A stretch of 14,319 nt of DNA from an uncultured Prevotella sp. (GTDB lineage: Bacteria > Bacteroidota > Bacteroidia > Bacteroidales > Bacteroidaceae): positions 1 to 14,319 of the forward strand of contig CAMUQM010000035.1 of the NCBI GenBank assembly GCA_947095945.1, in the 5' to 3' direction. Positions 6,558 through 14,228 of the stretch are shown piece by piece (the stretch's first letter is position 1; the number at the start of each line of letters is the position of its first letter). The notes beneath the pieces are model-generated. The model was not told the DNA's origin, made no database searches, and saw nothing but the letters and a program-made list of their open reading frames with translations. Made by a program: the position numbers and the translations under genes.

Positions 6558-8735
6558 TTACTTCTTTCCTCCGCCCACTAAGTCATCATTCTGAATGCTT
6601 CGTTCTGCCTTCTTGACACTTGCTCTCAGCTTACCAAAGTTCCATGAAAGACGGATTCCAAAGCGTTTAGATTTCATAACAGCACGTTCATAACCAGTAT
6701 AATCGCCTTGAACAATACGATAAGTACTTGATCTTTCTTTGATGAAAGGCGATTCTGCTGACAAAGATACTGTCAGCTTGTCTTTAAGGAAGCAACGTGT
6801 CAAGGTGAAATCATAGTAGAACCAGTGTCCCTCAATGGCATACGGATTGTAAACTCTGTTGCCATATTCACCTCCAAGACTGGTTGATAACGTTAATTTC
6901 CATGGTATTTTCTGATCCCAATCAAAGTAGATACCACCACCGCATCCGCTGTTCTTGAGATAAGGTGTGGGCAAGGTGATTCGGGCATAACGCATGTCAG
7001 CGTTGAGTGTAAACGATGTTCCGGTGAAAGGAGTCCATTCTGTGTAGGATGAAATACCAAAGACTTTGCTTTTCAGTATGTTCTGATACGTATAGACATT
7101 TTTGTGGTTCTGCTCATAAATGATGTGAGCGATACCATTGTTGGTAAATGAATAATAGGGATTAAGTTGCAATGTGAATTTTGGTGCAACCAGCATATAT
7201 GCAAGTTGTAGCTTTTGGTTACGGCTGCTTCCTAAGTTTGCATTACCAAAGGATTCTGTTGTTGGCGTACTGATTACGGCTGGATTAAGATAGTTGATGC
7301 CGGGTCTGTTGATGCTGGTGCTATAGCTTAATTTCAGCGTTTGTCCATCACGGATTTTGTATTGTAGGCTTGCTGATGGTACCCAGTCATTGAGATTAGT
7401 GTGGAAATCAGCATTACCTCCATCGGGATAGGATGCTTTCATGTGGGTAAATTCATATCTCAAACCTGCACGGGCAGCCCATTTACCAGTGGTGAGGATA
7501 TATGACAGGTATGCAGCTGCTACTTGTGCGTTATGTTTGAACTTACTTTCCATGTCAGGGGTAGTCCCTTGATAGTCCATTAATGACGTACTATTGTTAT
7601 TTCGAAGGATATATTTTGTTCCACTTTCTATCTTATGGTGTTTTCCAAAGGGTCGTACATAGTCAATCTGGAAGGTATGTTCCGTGAAGCGTTCACGGGT
7701 GTTCCGGTCGTAACTTGTATAGCTGACAGGGAAGTTTACCATATTGCTATATGCCTGACGGAATGTAGTGTGCTGTCGTGTGGCAGCCAGCATATAAGAG
7801 AGTGTAAGCACTTCTCCATCTAAATGGGTCTTGTGTTGATAGTCAAAACGTCCTCTAAGATTAACATATGAGTAGCCCGGTGTGGTCATATCATTATTGA
7901 ATTTGTAAATCAGTTGGTTATTCTTGTCCCACCGTTCATTCGTGCTCTGTGTGTTAGCATCGACTTTATAGCCGAAGAAATTGGTCGATGCGGTAAGCAA
8001 GTTGAGTGAGTCAATCTCATAACTGGCATTTATATTGCCGAAATGTATTGTTGCCCCCGTGCTGTTTTTACCATATTCATGCGTGTGTTCGCCAGTCTTA
8101 ACGTAGTTGTAGGCTTCCTCTCTATAATTTTCTGTCTGTTTCTTGTTCTGATCTGCATAGTTATAATTGACGGATGTCGTAAGCTTTCCCACCTTTGTTG
8201 TTAGATAAGTACCAAGCCTTACAGAGCCATGAGTATTGACATCAGAGTTCACATTGCCTGATACTCCTTGTAGTTTAGTATTGCTCATCATGACGATGTT
8301 GAGGATAGCTGTAGTCCCTTCAGCATCATACTTGGCACCGGGATCAGTGATAACCTCAATCCTTTTGATGGTAGAAGCAGGTATTGCCTTGAGAATGTCC
8401 TTAAGGTTCTGCCCTGAAAGACTTGGGTCAGGATGTCCGTTCCTATACACCTTAAAACTTGTAGAGCCTTGAACCCTGATGTTTTCTTGTCCGTCAACGG
8501 TGACAAGGGGTATTTTCTTGAGTATTTCTAAGGTTGTTTTCGTCTGTGCAGTCTTGTCATGCTGCACGTCATACGTTAGCTTGTCAATATCATTCTTGAT
8601 AAGCTGACGTCTTTGTGTTACGACGACTTCTTCCAACTTCTGTGTCTTTGTGGAGTCTGTTTTGGTTGTGTTCTGGGCTGGCAGGGCTGTTGCCGAGAGG
8701 CAGGCAGTGAGTAATAGTATTAATTTATTCCACAT
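6558..8735 (-). CDS. TonB-dependent-receptor-like outer-membrane beta-barrel protein
   Basis: The chosen product has 725 residues. A signal peptide occupies residues 1-20 (MWNKLILLLTACLSATALPA). A TonB-box-like LEEVVVTQR lies at about 34-42 and a plug domain at about 40-150 (ILKKIPLVTVDGQENIRVQG, IKRIEVITDPGAKYDAEG). A long barrel rich in alternating aromatic residues follows, ending near RLSWNFGKL with a basic tail ending in GGGKK. This matches the outer membrane protein beta-barrel family (OMP_b-brl_3) of Bacteroidota. The carboxypeptidase-regulatory-like domain often found at the N-terminus of this group is missing. The likely role is TonB-driven uptake across the outer membrane or a related envelope function; no ligand is suggested. 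No SusD-like partner or regulator is adjacent, so it stands alone. The frame extends upstream to 8801, but a promoter lies inside that extension and the signal peptide starts at residue 23 of the longer frame, so I place the start at 8735. Confidence 0.9.
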   Translation of the reverse strand: MWNKLILLLTACLSATALPAQNTTKTDSTKTQKLEEVVVTQRRQLIKNDIDKLTYDVQHDKTAQTKTTLEILKKIPLVTVDGQENIRVQGSTSFKVYRNGHPDPSLSGQNLKDILKAIPASTIKRIEVITDPGAKYDAEGTTAILNIVMMSNTKLQGVSGNVNSDVNTHGSVRLGTYLTTKVGKLTTSVNYNYADQNKKQTENYREEAYNYVKTGEHTHEYGKNSTGATIHFGNINASYEIDSLNLLTASTNFFGYKVDANTQSTNERWDKNNQLIYKFNNDMTTPGYSYVNLRGRFDYQHKTHLDGEVLTLSYMLAATRQHTTFRQAYSNMVNFPVSYTSYDRNTRERFTEHTFQIDYVRPFGKHHKIESGTKYILRNNNSTSLMDYQGTTPDMESKFKHNAQVAAAYLSYILTTGKWAARAGLRYEFTHMKASYPDGGNADFHTNLNDWVPSASLQYKIRDGQTLKLSYSTSINRPGINYLNPAVISTPTTESFGNANLGSSRNQKLQLAYMLVAPKFTLQLNPYYSFTNNGIAHIIYEQNHKNVYTYQNILKSKVFGISSYTEWTPFTGTSFTLNADMRYARITLPTPYLKNSGCGGGIYFDWDQKIPWKLTLSTSLGGEYGNRVYNPYAIEGHWFYYDFTLTRCFLKDKLTVSLSAESPFIKERSSTYRIVQGDYTGYERAVMKSKRFGIRLSWNFGKLRASVKKAERSIQNDDLVGGGKK

Positions 8736-8771
8736 AGTCAAAGCGTTAAGTTTATAGTTATCAATATGATG

Positions 8772-8801
8772 CAAAGATACTTTTTTCCTTATAAACTTCA
8801 A
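8772..8801 (-). promoter_or_regulatory. Promoter of the outer-membrane receptor gene
   Basis: On the minus strand a -7 box TATCTTTG (8772-8779), followed by CA, lies exactly 19 bp from a TTG at 8799-8801. Transcription should start near 8765, giving a leader of about 30 nt before the ATG at 8735. The promoter overlaps the 5' end of the longest open frame, which argues against a start at 8801. Confidence 0.7.
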
Positions 8802-9088
8802 TTAATTTTGAACGTTTTTTTACTTTCTTGTCCTTATATCCCATATTTTAATCCTTTTTATTGCTTTTTCTCTATTAATATGCAAGAAGATTACAATGCA
8901 GAAATGCGCATAGTGTTCGGTTAGAAAGCAGATTGTCAAACAGAATGAATCCTCTTTTAATGTATTGATTAATAGGGATTTGATAAGATTTTGTCTATAC
9001 CTATTTATCAATAGAGCCTTACCAATGGTTTAATGTAGCAACAAATCCCGCTCTTCCTACCCTTAACTACTGACGTATTGAGGCTTAA

Positions 9089-9148
9089 CACAAGTGGTGT
9101 TAAGGCTCCGCACCAATGGTGCGAACGCTTAGCACGGGTGGTGCGGAG
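9089..9148. repeat. GC-rich 22-bp-period array of CAC-n5-GTG palindromes, copy 2
   Basis: Three 11-bp units lie at 9089-9099 (CACAAGTGGTG), 9111-9121 (CACCAATGGTG) and 9133-9143 (CACGGGTGGTG), each 22 bp after the last. Linkers are TTAAGGCTCCG and CGAACGCTTAG. CTCCGCACC (9106-9114) and GGTGCGGAG (9140-9148) are perfect inverted repeats. The first unit sits in a further palindrome, TAACAC...GTGTTA. It shares architecture and linker words with 241-323 and lies about 145 bp upstream of the leuS promoter. Function unknown. Confidence 0.75.
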
Positions 9149-9291
9149 GAATAAAAGTTATGCAATATGCAGTTGAGACAAGAGCTGTTTATTGTTATAA
9201 AGGAGTTATCCTACCCTAAGTAAACAAAGAATATTATATTTTTTCGTTCTATAATTCCCATCGAAACGAAGTGTTTTACGGAAACTTTTTG

Positions 9292-9299
9292 TAATTTTG
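9292..9299 (+). promoter_or_regulatory. Candidate leuS -7 box
   Basis: TAATTTTG followed by CAC fits TAnnTTTG and lies 26 bp before the leuS ATG, leaving a leader of about 20 nt. No clear TTTG is found 19-21 bp upstream, so only the -7 half is supported. Confidence 0.5.
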
Positions 9300-9325
9300 C
9301 ACATTAGTTATAATAGAAAATAAGA

Positions 9326-12232
9326 ATGGAATACAACTTCATAGACATTGAGAAGAAATGGCAACAGAAGTGGGTTGAGAATAAGACCTATAAGGTTGTT
9401 GAAGACGAGAACAAGCAGAAGTTCTATGTGCTTAATATGTTCCCTTATCCATCAGGAGCTGGATTGCACGTTGGACACCCATTGGGTTACATTGCAAGTG
9501 ACATCTATGCACGCTATAAGCGACTAAAGGGTTTCAACGTGTTGAACCCTATGGGATATGATGCTTATGGACTTCCTGCTGAGCAGTATGCCATTCAGAC
9601 GGGTCAGCATCCACAGCTGACAACCGATACAAACATAGCTCGTTACCGTGAGCAGTTGGATAAGATAGGTTTCAGTTTCGATTGGGACCGTGAGGTGCGC
9701 ACCTGTGACCCACGTTATTATCACTGGACACAATGGGCTTTCGAGCGTATGTTCGACTCTTATTATGACTATACAGAACAGAAGGCAATGCCTATCAAGG
9801 ACCTTGTTCGCCACTTTGAGGAAGAGGGAACACTGAACCTTAATATCGCACAGGGCGAGGAACTGATTTTCTCAGCACGTGACTGGGTGAGCATGGACGA
9901 GCAGGAACAGCAGGAGAAGTTGATGAACTACCGTATTGCTTACCTCGGTGAGACGATGGTAAACTGGTGTCCGGGACTCGGCACAGTGCTTGCTAATGAC
10001 GAGGTTGTCAATGGTGTGAGTGAGCGTGGAGGCTATCCTGTCGTACAGAAGTTGATGAAGCAGTGGTGTCTTCGTGTGTCTGCTTATTCACAGCGATTGC
10101 TTGATGGATTGGAGACAGTCAACTGGTCTGACTCTATCAAGGAGACACAGAAGAACTGGATTGGTCGTTCTGAGGGAACAGAGGTTGAATTCAAATACCA
10201 GACTCCAGTAGCAGATGGAGGTCAGAAAGAGGGTCACTTCACTATCTTTACAACTCGTGCTGATACCATGTTCGGTGTTAGCTTTATGGTACTTGCACCA
10301 GAGTCTGAACTCGTTGCAGAGCTTACTTCAGATGATCAGAAGGCTGAAGTAGAGGACTACTTGGCGTATGTAAAGAAGCGCACAGAGTTAGAGCGTATGT
10401 CAGACCGTAAGGTGACAGGTGTCTTCTCTGGCTCATACGGTATCAATCCGTTCACTGGTGAGCAGATTCCTATTTGGATTTCAGAGTATGTTTTAGCTGG
10501 ATATGGAACAGGAGCGATTATGGCTGTGCCTGCTCACGACAGTCGTGACTATGCTTTTGCAAAGCATTTCAACCTCCCAATTATCCCATTGATTGAGGGT
10601 GCTGACGTCTCAGAGGAGAGCTTTGATGCAAAGGAAGGAATCGTAACTAACTCTCCTGCTGCAGGAAAAGAGAGTATGGACGGCTTCTCTCTCAATGGTC
10701 TTACCGTTAAGGAAGCTATTGCGAAGACAAAGCTGTTTGTTACTGAGAAGGGTATCGGTCGTGTGAAGGTGAACTATCGTCTGCGTGATGCCATCTTTTC
10801 GCGCCAGCGTTACTGGGGTGAACCATTCCCAGTCTATTACAAGCAGGGAATGCCTTACATGATTCCAGAGGAGTGTTTGCCACTTGAATTGCCTGAAATC
10901 GATAAGTACGAACCAACAGAAAGTGGCGAACCGCCATTGGGTCGTGCAAAGGTTTGGGCTTGGAACGAGGCAGAACGTAAGGTTGTTGAGAAGTCATTGG
11001 TTGACGATAAGACTGTATTCCCATTGGAGTTGAATACAATGCCGGGCTTCGCAGGTAGCTCAGCATACTATCTTCGTTACATGGACCCACACAATGACGA
11101 GGCACTTGTGGGCAAAAAGGCAGACGAGTATTGGCAGAATGTAGACCTTTATGTCGGTGGTACCGAACATGCAACAGGTCACTTGATTTACAGTCGTTTC
11201 TGGAATAAGTTCCTCTTCGACTGTGGTTGCAGCTGTAAGGAGGAGCCATACGAGAAGTTGGTGAACCAAGGAATGATTCAAGGGCGCTCTAACTTCGTTT
11301 ATCGTATCAACTCTGACGACCACTCAAAGGCGCCAGTCTTTGTCAGCTTGGGTCAGAAAGACAAGTATGAAACTACTCCTATCCACGTTGATGTGAACAT
11401 TGTTCATGCTGATGTACTCGATGTTGAGGCTTTCAAGGCGTGGCGTCCAGAGTATAACAATGCTGAATTCATCTTCGAGGACGGCACATCATCATCAGAA
11501 CTCATCAACACCCAGCACCCAACATCCGCCATTTACAAGTGCGGCTGGGCAGTAGAGAAGATGTCAAAGTCTATGTTCAACGTTGTTAATCCAGATGTGA
11601 TTGTTGAGCAGTATGGCGCAGATACCCTCCGTCTTTACGAAATGTTCTTAGGTCCTGTAGAGGCAAGTAAGCCTTGGGATACGAACGGTATCGATGGTTG
11701 TTTCCGTTTCTTGAAGAAGTTCTGGAAGCTTTATCAGCAGGAACTTAACGATGATGAGCCTTCAAAGGATTCATTGAAGAGCGTTCACAAGCTCATCAAG
11801 AAGGTGACAGGAGATATTGAGCAGTTCTCTTACAACACAGCTATTTCAGCGTTTATGATTTGCGTTAACGAACTCGGACAGCAGAAGTGTGCTAATCGTG
11901 AGCTATTGAAGAAGATGATTATTGTCATCGCTCCATTTGCACCTCACATGGCTGAAGAGTTGTGGGAGCAGTTGGGTGGCGAGACAAAGAGTGTCTTCGA
12001 TGTTGAATGGCCTGAATGGGATGAGTCTTATCTCGTAGAGAATGAGGTTCAGCTGACAGTGTCTTTCAATGGTAAGGCACGTTTCCAGATGACTTTCCCT
12101 GCTGATGCAACGAAGGAAGACATCGAGAAGAGCGCATTAGAAGACGAACGAAGTCAGCACTATATCGACGGTAAAACAATCCTAAAGATTATCGTTGTGC
12201 CGAAGAAGATTATCAACATCGTTTGCAAATAA
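9326..12232 (+). CDS. leuS: Leucine--tRNA ligase
   Basis: LeuRS charges tRNA-Leu with leucine in the cytosol, using ATP. The 968-residue class I synthetase has the HIGH motif as HVGH at 48-51 (within PYPSGAGLHVGHPLGY) and KMSKS at 745-749. The CP1 editing domain hydrolyses mischarged tRNA. In it, the threonine-rich FTTRADTMFG starts at 308 and VPAHD at 401-405 carries D405, the expected amino-group-recognising aspartate. A C-terminal anticodon-binding domain follows KMSKS (about 790-950). The protein is about 100 residues longer than E. coli LeuRS; much of this is an insertion before the editing domain that I recall in Bacteroidota LeuRS. The paired cysteines of the usual zinc-1 module are not present around residues 210-235. 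A Ser/Thr/His-rich stretch at about 721-735, just before KMSKS, looks like an extra insertion. The ATG start gives the standard MEYNFIDIEKKWQQKW beginning. Followed by yitT on the same strand. Confidence 0.98.
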   Translation: MEYNFIDIEKKWQQKWVENKTYKVVEDENKQKFYVLNMFPYPSGAGLHVGHPLGYIASDIYARYKRLKGFNVLNPMGYDAYGLPAEQYAIQTGQHPQLTTDTNIARYREQLDKIGFSFDWDREVRTCDPRYYHWTQWAFERMFDSYYDYTEQKAMPIKDLVRHFEEEGTLNLNIAQGEELIFSARDWVSMDEQEQQEKLMNYRIAYLGETMVNWCPGLGTVLANDEVVNGVSERGGYPVVQKLMKQWCLRVSAYSQRLLDGLETVNWSDSIKETQKNWIGRSEGTEVEFKYQTPVADGGQKEGHFTIFTTRADTMFGVSFMVLAPESELVAELTSDDQKAEVEDYLAYVKKRTELERMSDRKVTGVFSGSYGINPFTGEQIPIWISEYVLAGYGTGAIMAVPAHDSRDYAFAKHFNLPIIPLIEGADVSEESFDAKEGIVTNSPAAGKESMDGFSLNGLTVKEAIAKTKLFVTEKGIGRVKVNYRLRDAIFSRQRYWGEPFPVYYKQGMPYMIPEECLPLELPEIDKYEPTESGEPPLGRAKVWAWNEAERKVVEKSLVDDKTVFPLELNTMPGFAGSSAYYLRYMDPHNDEALVGKKADEYWQNVDLYVGGTEHATGHLIYSRFWNKFLFDCGCSCKEEPYEKLVNQGMIQGRSNFVYRINSDDHSKAPVFVSLGQKDKYETTPIHVDVNIVHADVLDVEAFKAWRPEYNNAEFIFEDGTSSSELINTQHPTSAIYKCGWAVEKMSKSMFNVVNPDVIVEQYGADTLRLYEMFLGPVEASKPWDTNGIDGCFRFLKKFWKLYQQELNDDEPSKDSLKSVHKLIKKVTGDIEQFSYNTAISAFMICVNELGQQKCANRELLKKMIIVIAPFAPHMAEELWEQLGGETKSVFDVEWPEWDESYLVENEVQLTVSFNGKARFQMTFPADATKEDIEKSALEDERSQHYIDGKTILKIIVVPKKIINIVCK

Positions 12233-12248
12233 CTATTTCAAAATAACA

Positions 12249-12366
12249 GAAGAGGCTGTATGGAAACAAGGCTTCATGCTTCGTTTCTTTCGCAGTGGTA
12301 ACTATCTATGGAAATGATGTCCGTGTGTAAGTGCACGTTACGACCGTGTTTCGATACATCCTCTTC
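12249..12366 (+). other. Potential structured RNA spacer between leuS and yitT
   Basis: The 155-bp spacer holds a distal pairing of 12249-12260 (GAAGAGGCTGTA) with 12355-12366 (TACATCCTCTTC), 11 of 12 positions paired. Inside it is a compact hairpin at 12263-12287 with GAAAC/GTTTC and an inner AGGC/GCTT stem. A competing pairing exists between GATGT (about 12316-12320) and ACATC (12356-12360). The inner hairpin is followed by CTTT only, so it is a poor terminator. No known riboswitch class was recognised. It could be a leader element of yitT, a weak leuS terminator, or chance. Confidence 0.3.
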
Positions 12367-12387
12367 CTTTTAATCATTTGAGAGCCT

Positions 12388-13374
12388 ATGACTATTGATC
12401 AGCAACTCATCCGATCTGAAGCCAAAGATTACTTTTTCTTAACCGTTGGCTTGATTATCTATGCTGCAGCCTTCACTGTTTTTCTAATGCCATACGAGAT
12501 TGTAACGGGTGGAGTGACGGGTATGTCGGCTGTAATCTACTATGCTACGGGTTTTAAGATTGAGAATACTTACATGATTATCAACATTTCGTTGTTGATA
12601 GTTGCTTTGAAGATATTGGGCTTTAAGTTCCTGATGAAGACCATCTATGCTATCTTTGCCCTTTATTTCCTATTGATTTTTGCGCAGGATCTGATGCCTA
12701 AGGATACTGCAGGACACATGGTGAAGATGCTCGGTGAAGACCAAGCTTTTATGTCATTGATTATTGGTTGTAGCCTTACAGGTACGGGATTGGCTATCGT
12801 CTTCCTAAATAATGGAAGTACGGGTGGTACGGATATCATTGCAGCCTGTGTCAATAAGTATCACGATATCTCGTTAGGACAGGTCTTAATGGGCGTTGAC
12901 ATCTTGATTGTGGGTAGCTGTTTGTTCTTCCCTCAGTTTGGTGATGTCATGGAACGCTTGCATAAGATGGTCTTTGGTTACTGTACGATGTTCATCGAGT
13001 GTTTTATGTTAGATCACGTGATGAATATGAGGCGCGAGTCAGTTCAGTTCATGATCTTCTCTTGGAAACATGAGGAAATAGCCAATGCCATTGTTGAGGA
13101 GACCGACCATGCACTGACCATTCTTGATGGACACGGCTGGTACACAGGCAATGATATGAAGGTTATCTGCTTGTTGGCAAAGCGTAATGAGAGTAAGACT
13201 ATCTTCCGCATCATCAAGATGGTTGACCCTACCGCCTTCGTGAGTCAGAGTTCGGTGATTGGTGTCTATGGTGAAGGCTTTGATCAGATAAAGATTAAGG
13301 CTAAAAAGGAAATGAAAAAGCAGGAAAAGAAGTTGGCGGAAGCCATGAAAAAGCCTGCGAATGAACAGAAATAA
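12388..13374 (+). CDS. YitT-family membrane protein with C-terminal DUF2179 domain
   Basis: This 328-residue inner-membrane protein has about five hydrophobic segments (roughly 15-34, 62-78, 84-101, 120-140 and 166-182). It carries the two repeated family signatures PYEIVTGGVTG (35-45) and NNGSTGGTDIIA (141-152). A soluble DUF2179 domain follows at about 215-298 (RRESVQFMIFSWKHEEI to IGVYGEGF), then a lysine-rich tail (302-322, KAKKEMKKQEKK) likely to be helical. The family is widespread, and its transported substrate or function is not established, so none is claimed. It lies 155 bp after leuS and no TAnnTTTG box is seen in that spacer, so it may be cotranscribed with leuS. A strong stem-loop terminator follows. 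The ATG start is preferred because the first membrane segment begins shortly after it. Confidence 0.9.
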   Translation: MTIDQQLIRSEAKDYFFLTVGLIIYAAAFTVFLMPYEIVTGGVTGMSAVIYYATGFKIENTYMIINISLLIVALKILGFKFLMKTIYAIFALYFLLIFAQDLMPKDTAGHMVKMLGEDQAFMSLIIGCSLTGTGLAIVFLNNGSTGGTDIIAACVNKYHDISLGQVLMGVDILIVGSCLFFPQFGDVMERLHKMVFGYCTMFIECFMLDHVMNMRRESVQFMIFSWKHEEIANAIVEETDHALTILDGHGWYTGNDMKVICLLAKRNESKTIFRIIKMVDPTAFVSQSSVIGVYGEGFDQIKIKAKKEMKKQEKKLAEAMKKPANEQK

Positions 13375-13416
13375 ATACGCTGAAGTGCTTTGTTCCAGCT
13401 ACTAATTTGCAGGGAT

Positions 13417-13475
13417 GCATGGCTCGTGTGTTCACTGGCGATAAGCTTTTAAGAACATACGAGTCGTGCGTTTTT
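13417..13475 (+). terminator. Rho-independent-type terminator after yitT
   Basis: The left arm 13417-13433 pairs with the right arm 13453-13469 over 17 consecutive positions with three G.U pairs, around a 19-nt loop. A single G and then five Ts (13471-13475) follow. It begins 43 bp after the yitT stop codon and ends well before rdgB, so it should separate yitT transcripts from rdgB or attenuate read-through. Confidence 0.75.
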
Positions 13476-13535
13476 GTTGTAGGAACAATATTTAGAACTT
13501 TTAAACATAGCTTTTTAGCGTTTTCAAAACGTTTT

Positions 13536-14135
13536 ATGAAGATGAAAATAGTATTTGCAACAAATAATAAACATAAGCTTGAGGAGATAAAAGATATTCT
13601 CGGAAGGGACTTTGAAATCGTTTCTTTGGCTGAGATTGGTTGTCATGAGGATATCCCTGAGACTGGAGCAACACTGGAGGAGAATGCACATCAGAAGTCT
13701 ACTTATGTCGTTGAACACTATGGTCAGAACTGTTTTGCTGACGACACAGGACTCGAGGTGGAGGCACTCGGTGGTGAACCCGGTGTGCATTCGGCACGTT
13801 ATGCAGAGGGAACTGACCATGATAGCGAGGCAAATATGCGTAAGCTGTTGGCAAACTTAGAAGGTCAAAACAATCGCAAGGCGTGTTTCCGTACGGTTAT
13901 CTCCCTTATCATTGATGGTGTAGAACATCAGTTTGAGGGTAAGGTAGAGGGTAGAATCGCTACGGAAAAGCATGGTACTGAAGGCTTCGGATACGACCCT
14001 ATCTTCATTCCAGAGGGCTATGACAAGAGCTTTGCAGAACTGGGTGAGGAGATAAAGAACCAGATTTCCCATCGTGCAAGGGCTGCGAAGAAGTTAGCGG
14101 AACATTTGGGAAAGGTAAAAACATTAAAAGAGTAA
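13536..14135 (+). CDS. rdgB: XTP/dITP diphosphatase (RdgB/HAM1 family)
   Basis: This enzyme hydrolyses non-canonical purine triphosphates (dITP, XTP, ITP) to monophosphates and pyrophosphate, keeping deaminated bases out of DNA and RNA; it is cytosolic. The 199-residue product has normal family length. It shows the N-terminal FATNNKHKLEE (substrate loop, N10, N11, K12), ADDTGLEV with catalytic-type D70, GVHSARYA, FGYDPIF (151-157) and SHR (178-180). The open frame extends upstream to a TTG at 13407, but that extension runs through a terminator hairpin and lacks family similarity. I chose the ATG at 13536 (MKMKIVFATNN); 13542 is an equally credible start two codons later. A 13-bp palindrome CGTTTTCAAAACG (13519-13531) lies just upstream and might be an operator. 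A weak promoter-like pair (TTTTTG near 13471, AACTTTTA near 13495) could drive it. RdgB and YitT next to LeuS is a grouping I recall from other Bacteroidota. Confidence 0.95.
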   Translation: MKMKIVFATNNKHKLEEIKDILGRDFEIVSLAEIGCHEDIPETGATLEENAHQKSTYVVEHYGQNCFADDTGLEVEALGGEPGVHSARYAEGTDHDSEANMRKLLANLEGQNNRKACFRTVISLIIDGVEHQFEGKVEGRIATEKHGTEGFGYDPIFIPEGYDKSFAELGEEIKNQISHRARAAKKLAEHLGKVKTLKE

Positions 14136-14162
14136 AAAGGAAATAAGCCCACTTTGAAAGAT

Positions 14163-14221
14163 GAAAGGGTAAAAAGTAAAACGCTAAAAAGCCTCTTTTG
14201 GAATTTGATAATTACCCTTTC
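14163..14221 (+). other. Inverted repeat downstream of rdgB
   Basis: GAAAGGGTAA (14163-14172) and TTACCCTTTC (14212-14221) are perfect 10-bp inverted repeats around a 39-bp AT-rich loop. It starts 27 bp after the rdgB stop codon. There is no T-run immediately after it, so a role as rdgB terminator is uncertain. Confidence 0.4.
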
Positions 14222-14228
14222 CCGAATT

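Larger units (their letters stand above)
8736..9325. other. Gene-free divergent spacer between the receptor gene and leuS
   Basis: This holds the leftward promoter of the receptor gene (8772-8801), an AT-rich stretch with no credible gene (about 8805-9060), the second GC-rich 22-bp-period array (9089-9148) and the rightward leuS promoter region (9292-9299). A 63-codon minus-strand frame at 8820-9011 has no recognisable features and is not accepted. Confidence 0.6.

Noticed and set aside
8820..9011. 63-codon minus-strand frame in the receptor-leuS spacer
   Set aside because: AT-rich, no recognisable motif or hydrophobic design, and no promoter box in front of it.
10740..11249. 169-codon minus-strand frame inside leuS
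   Set aside because: Antisense to conserved LeuRS sequence, with a residue composition unlike a real protein.
12263..12287. Rho-independent terminator for leuS
   Set aside because: The hairpin is good, but only a CTTT tract follows; kept only as part of the possible structured spacer.
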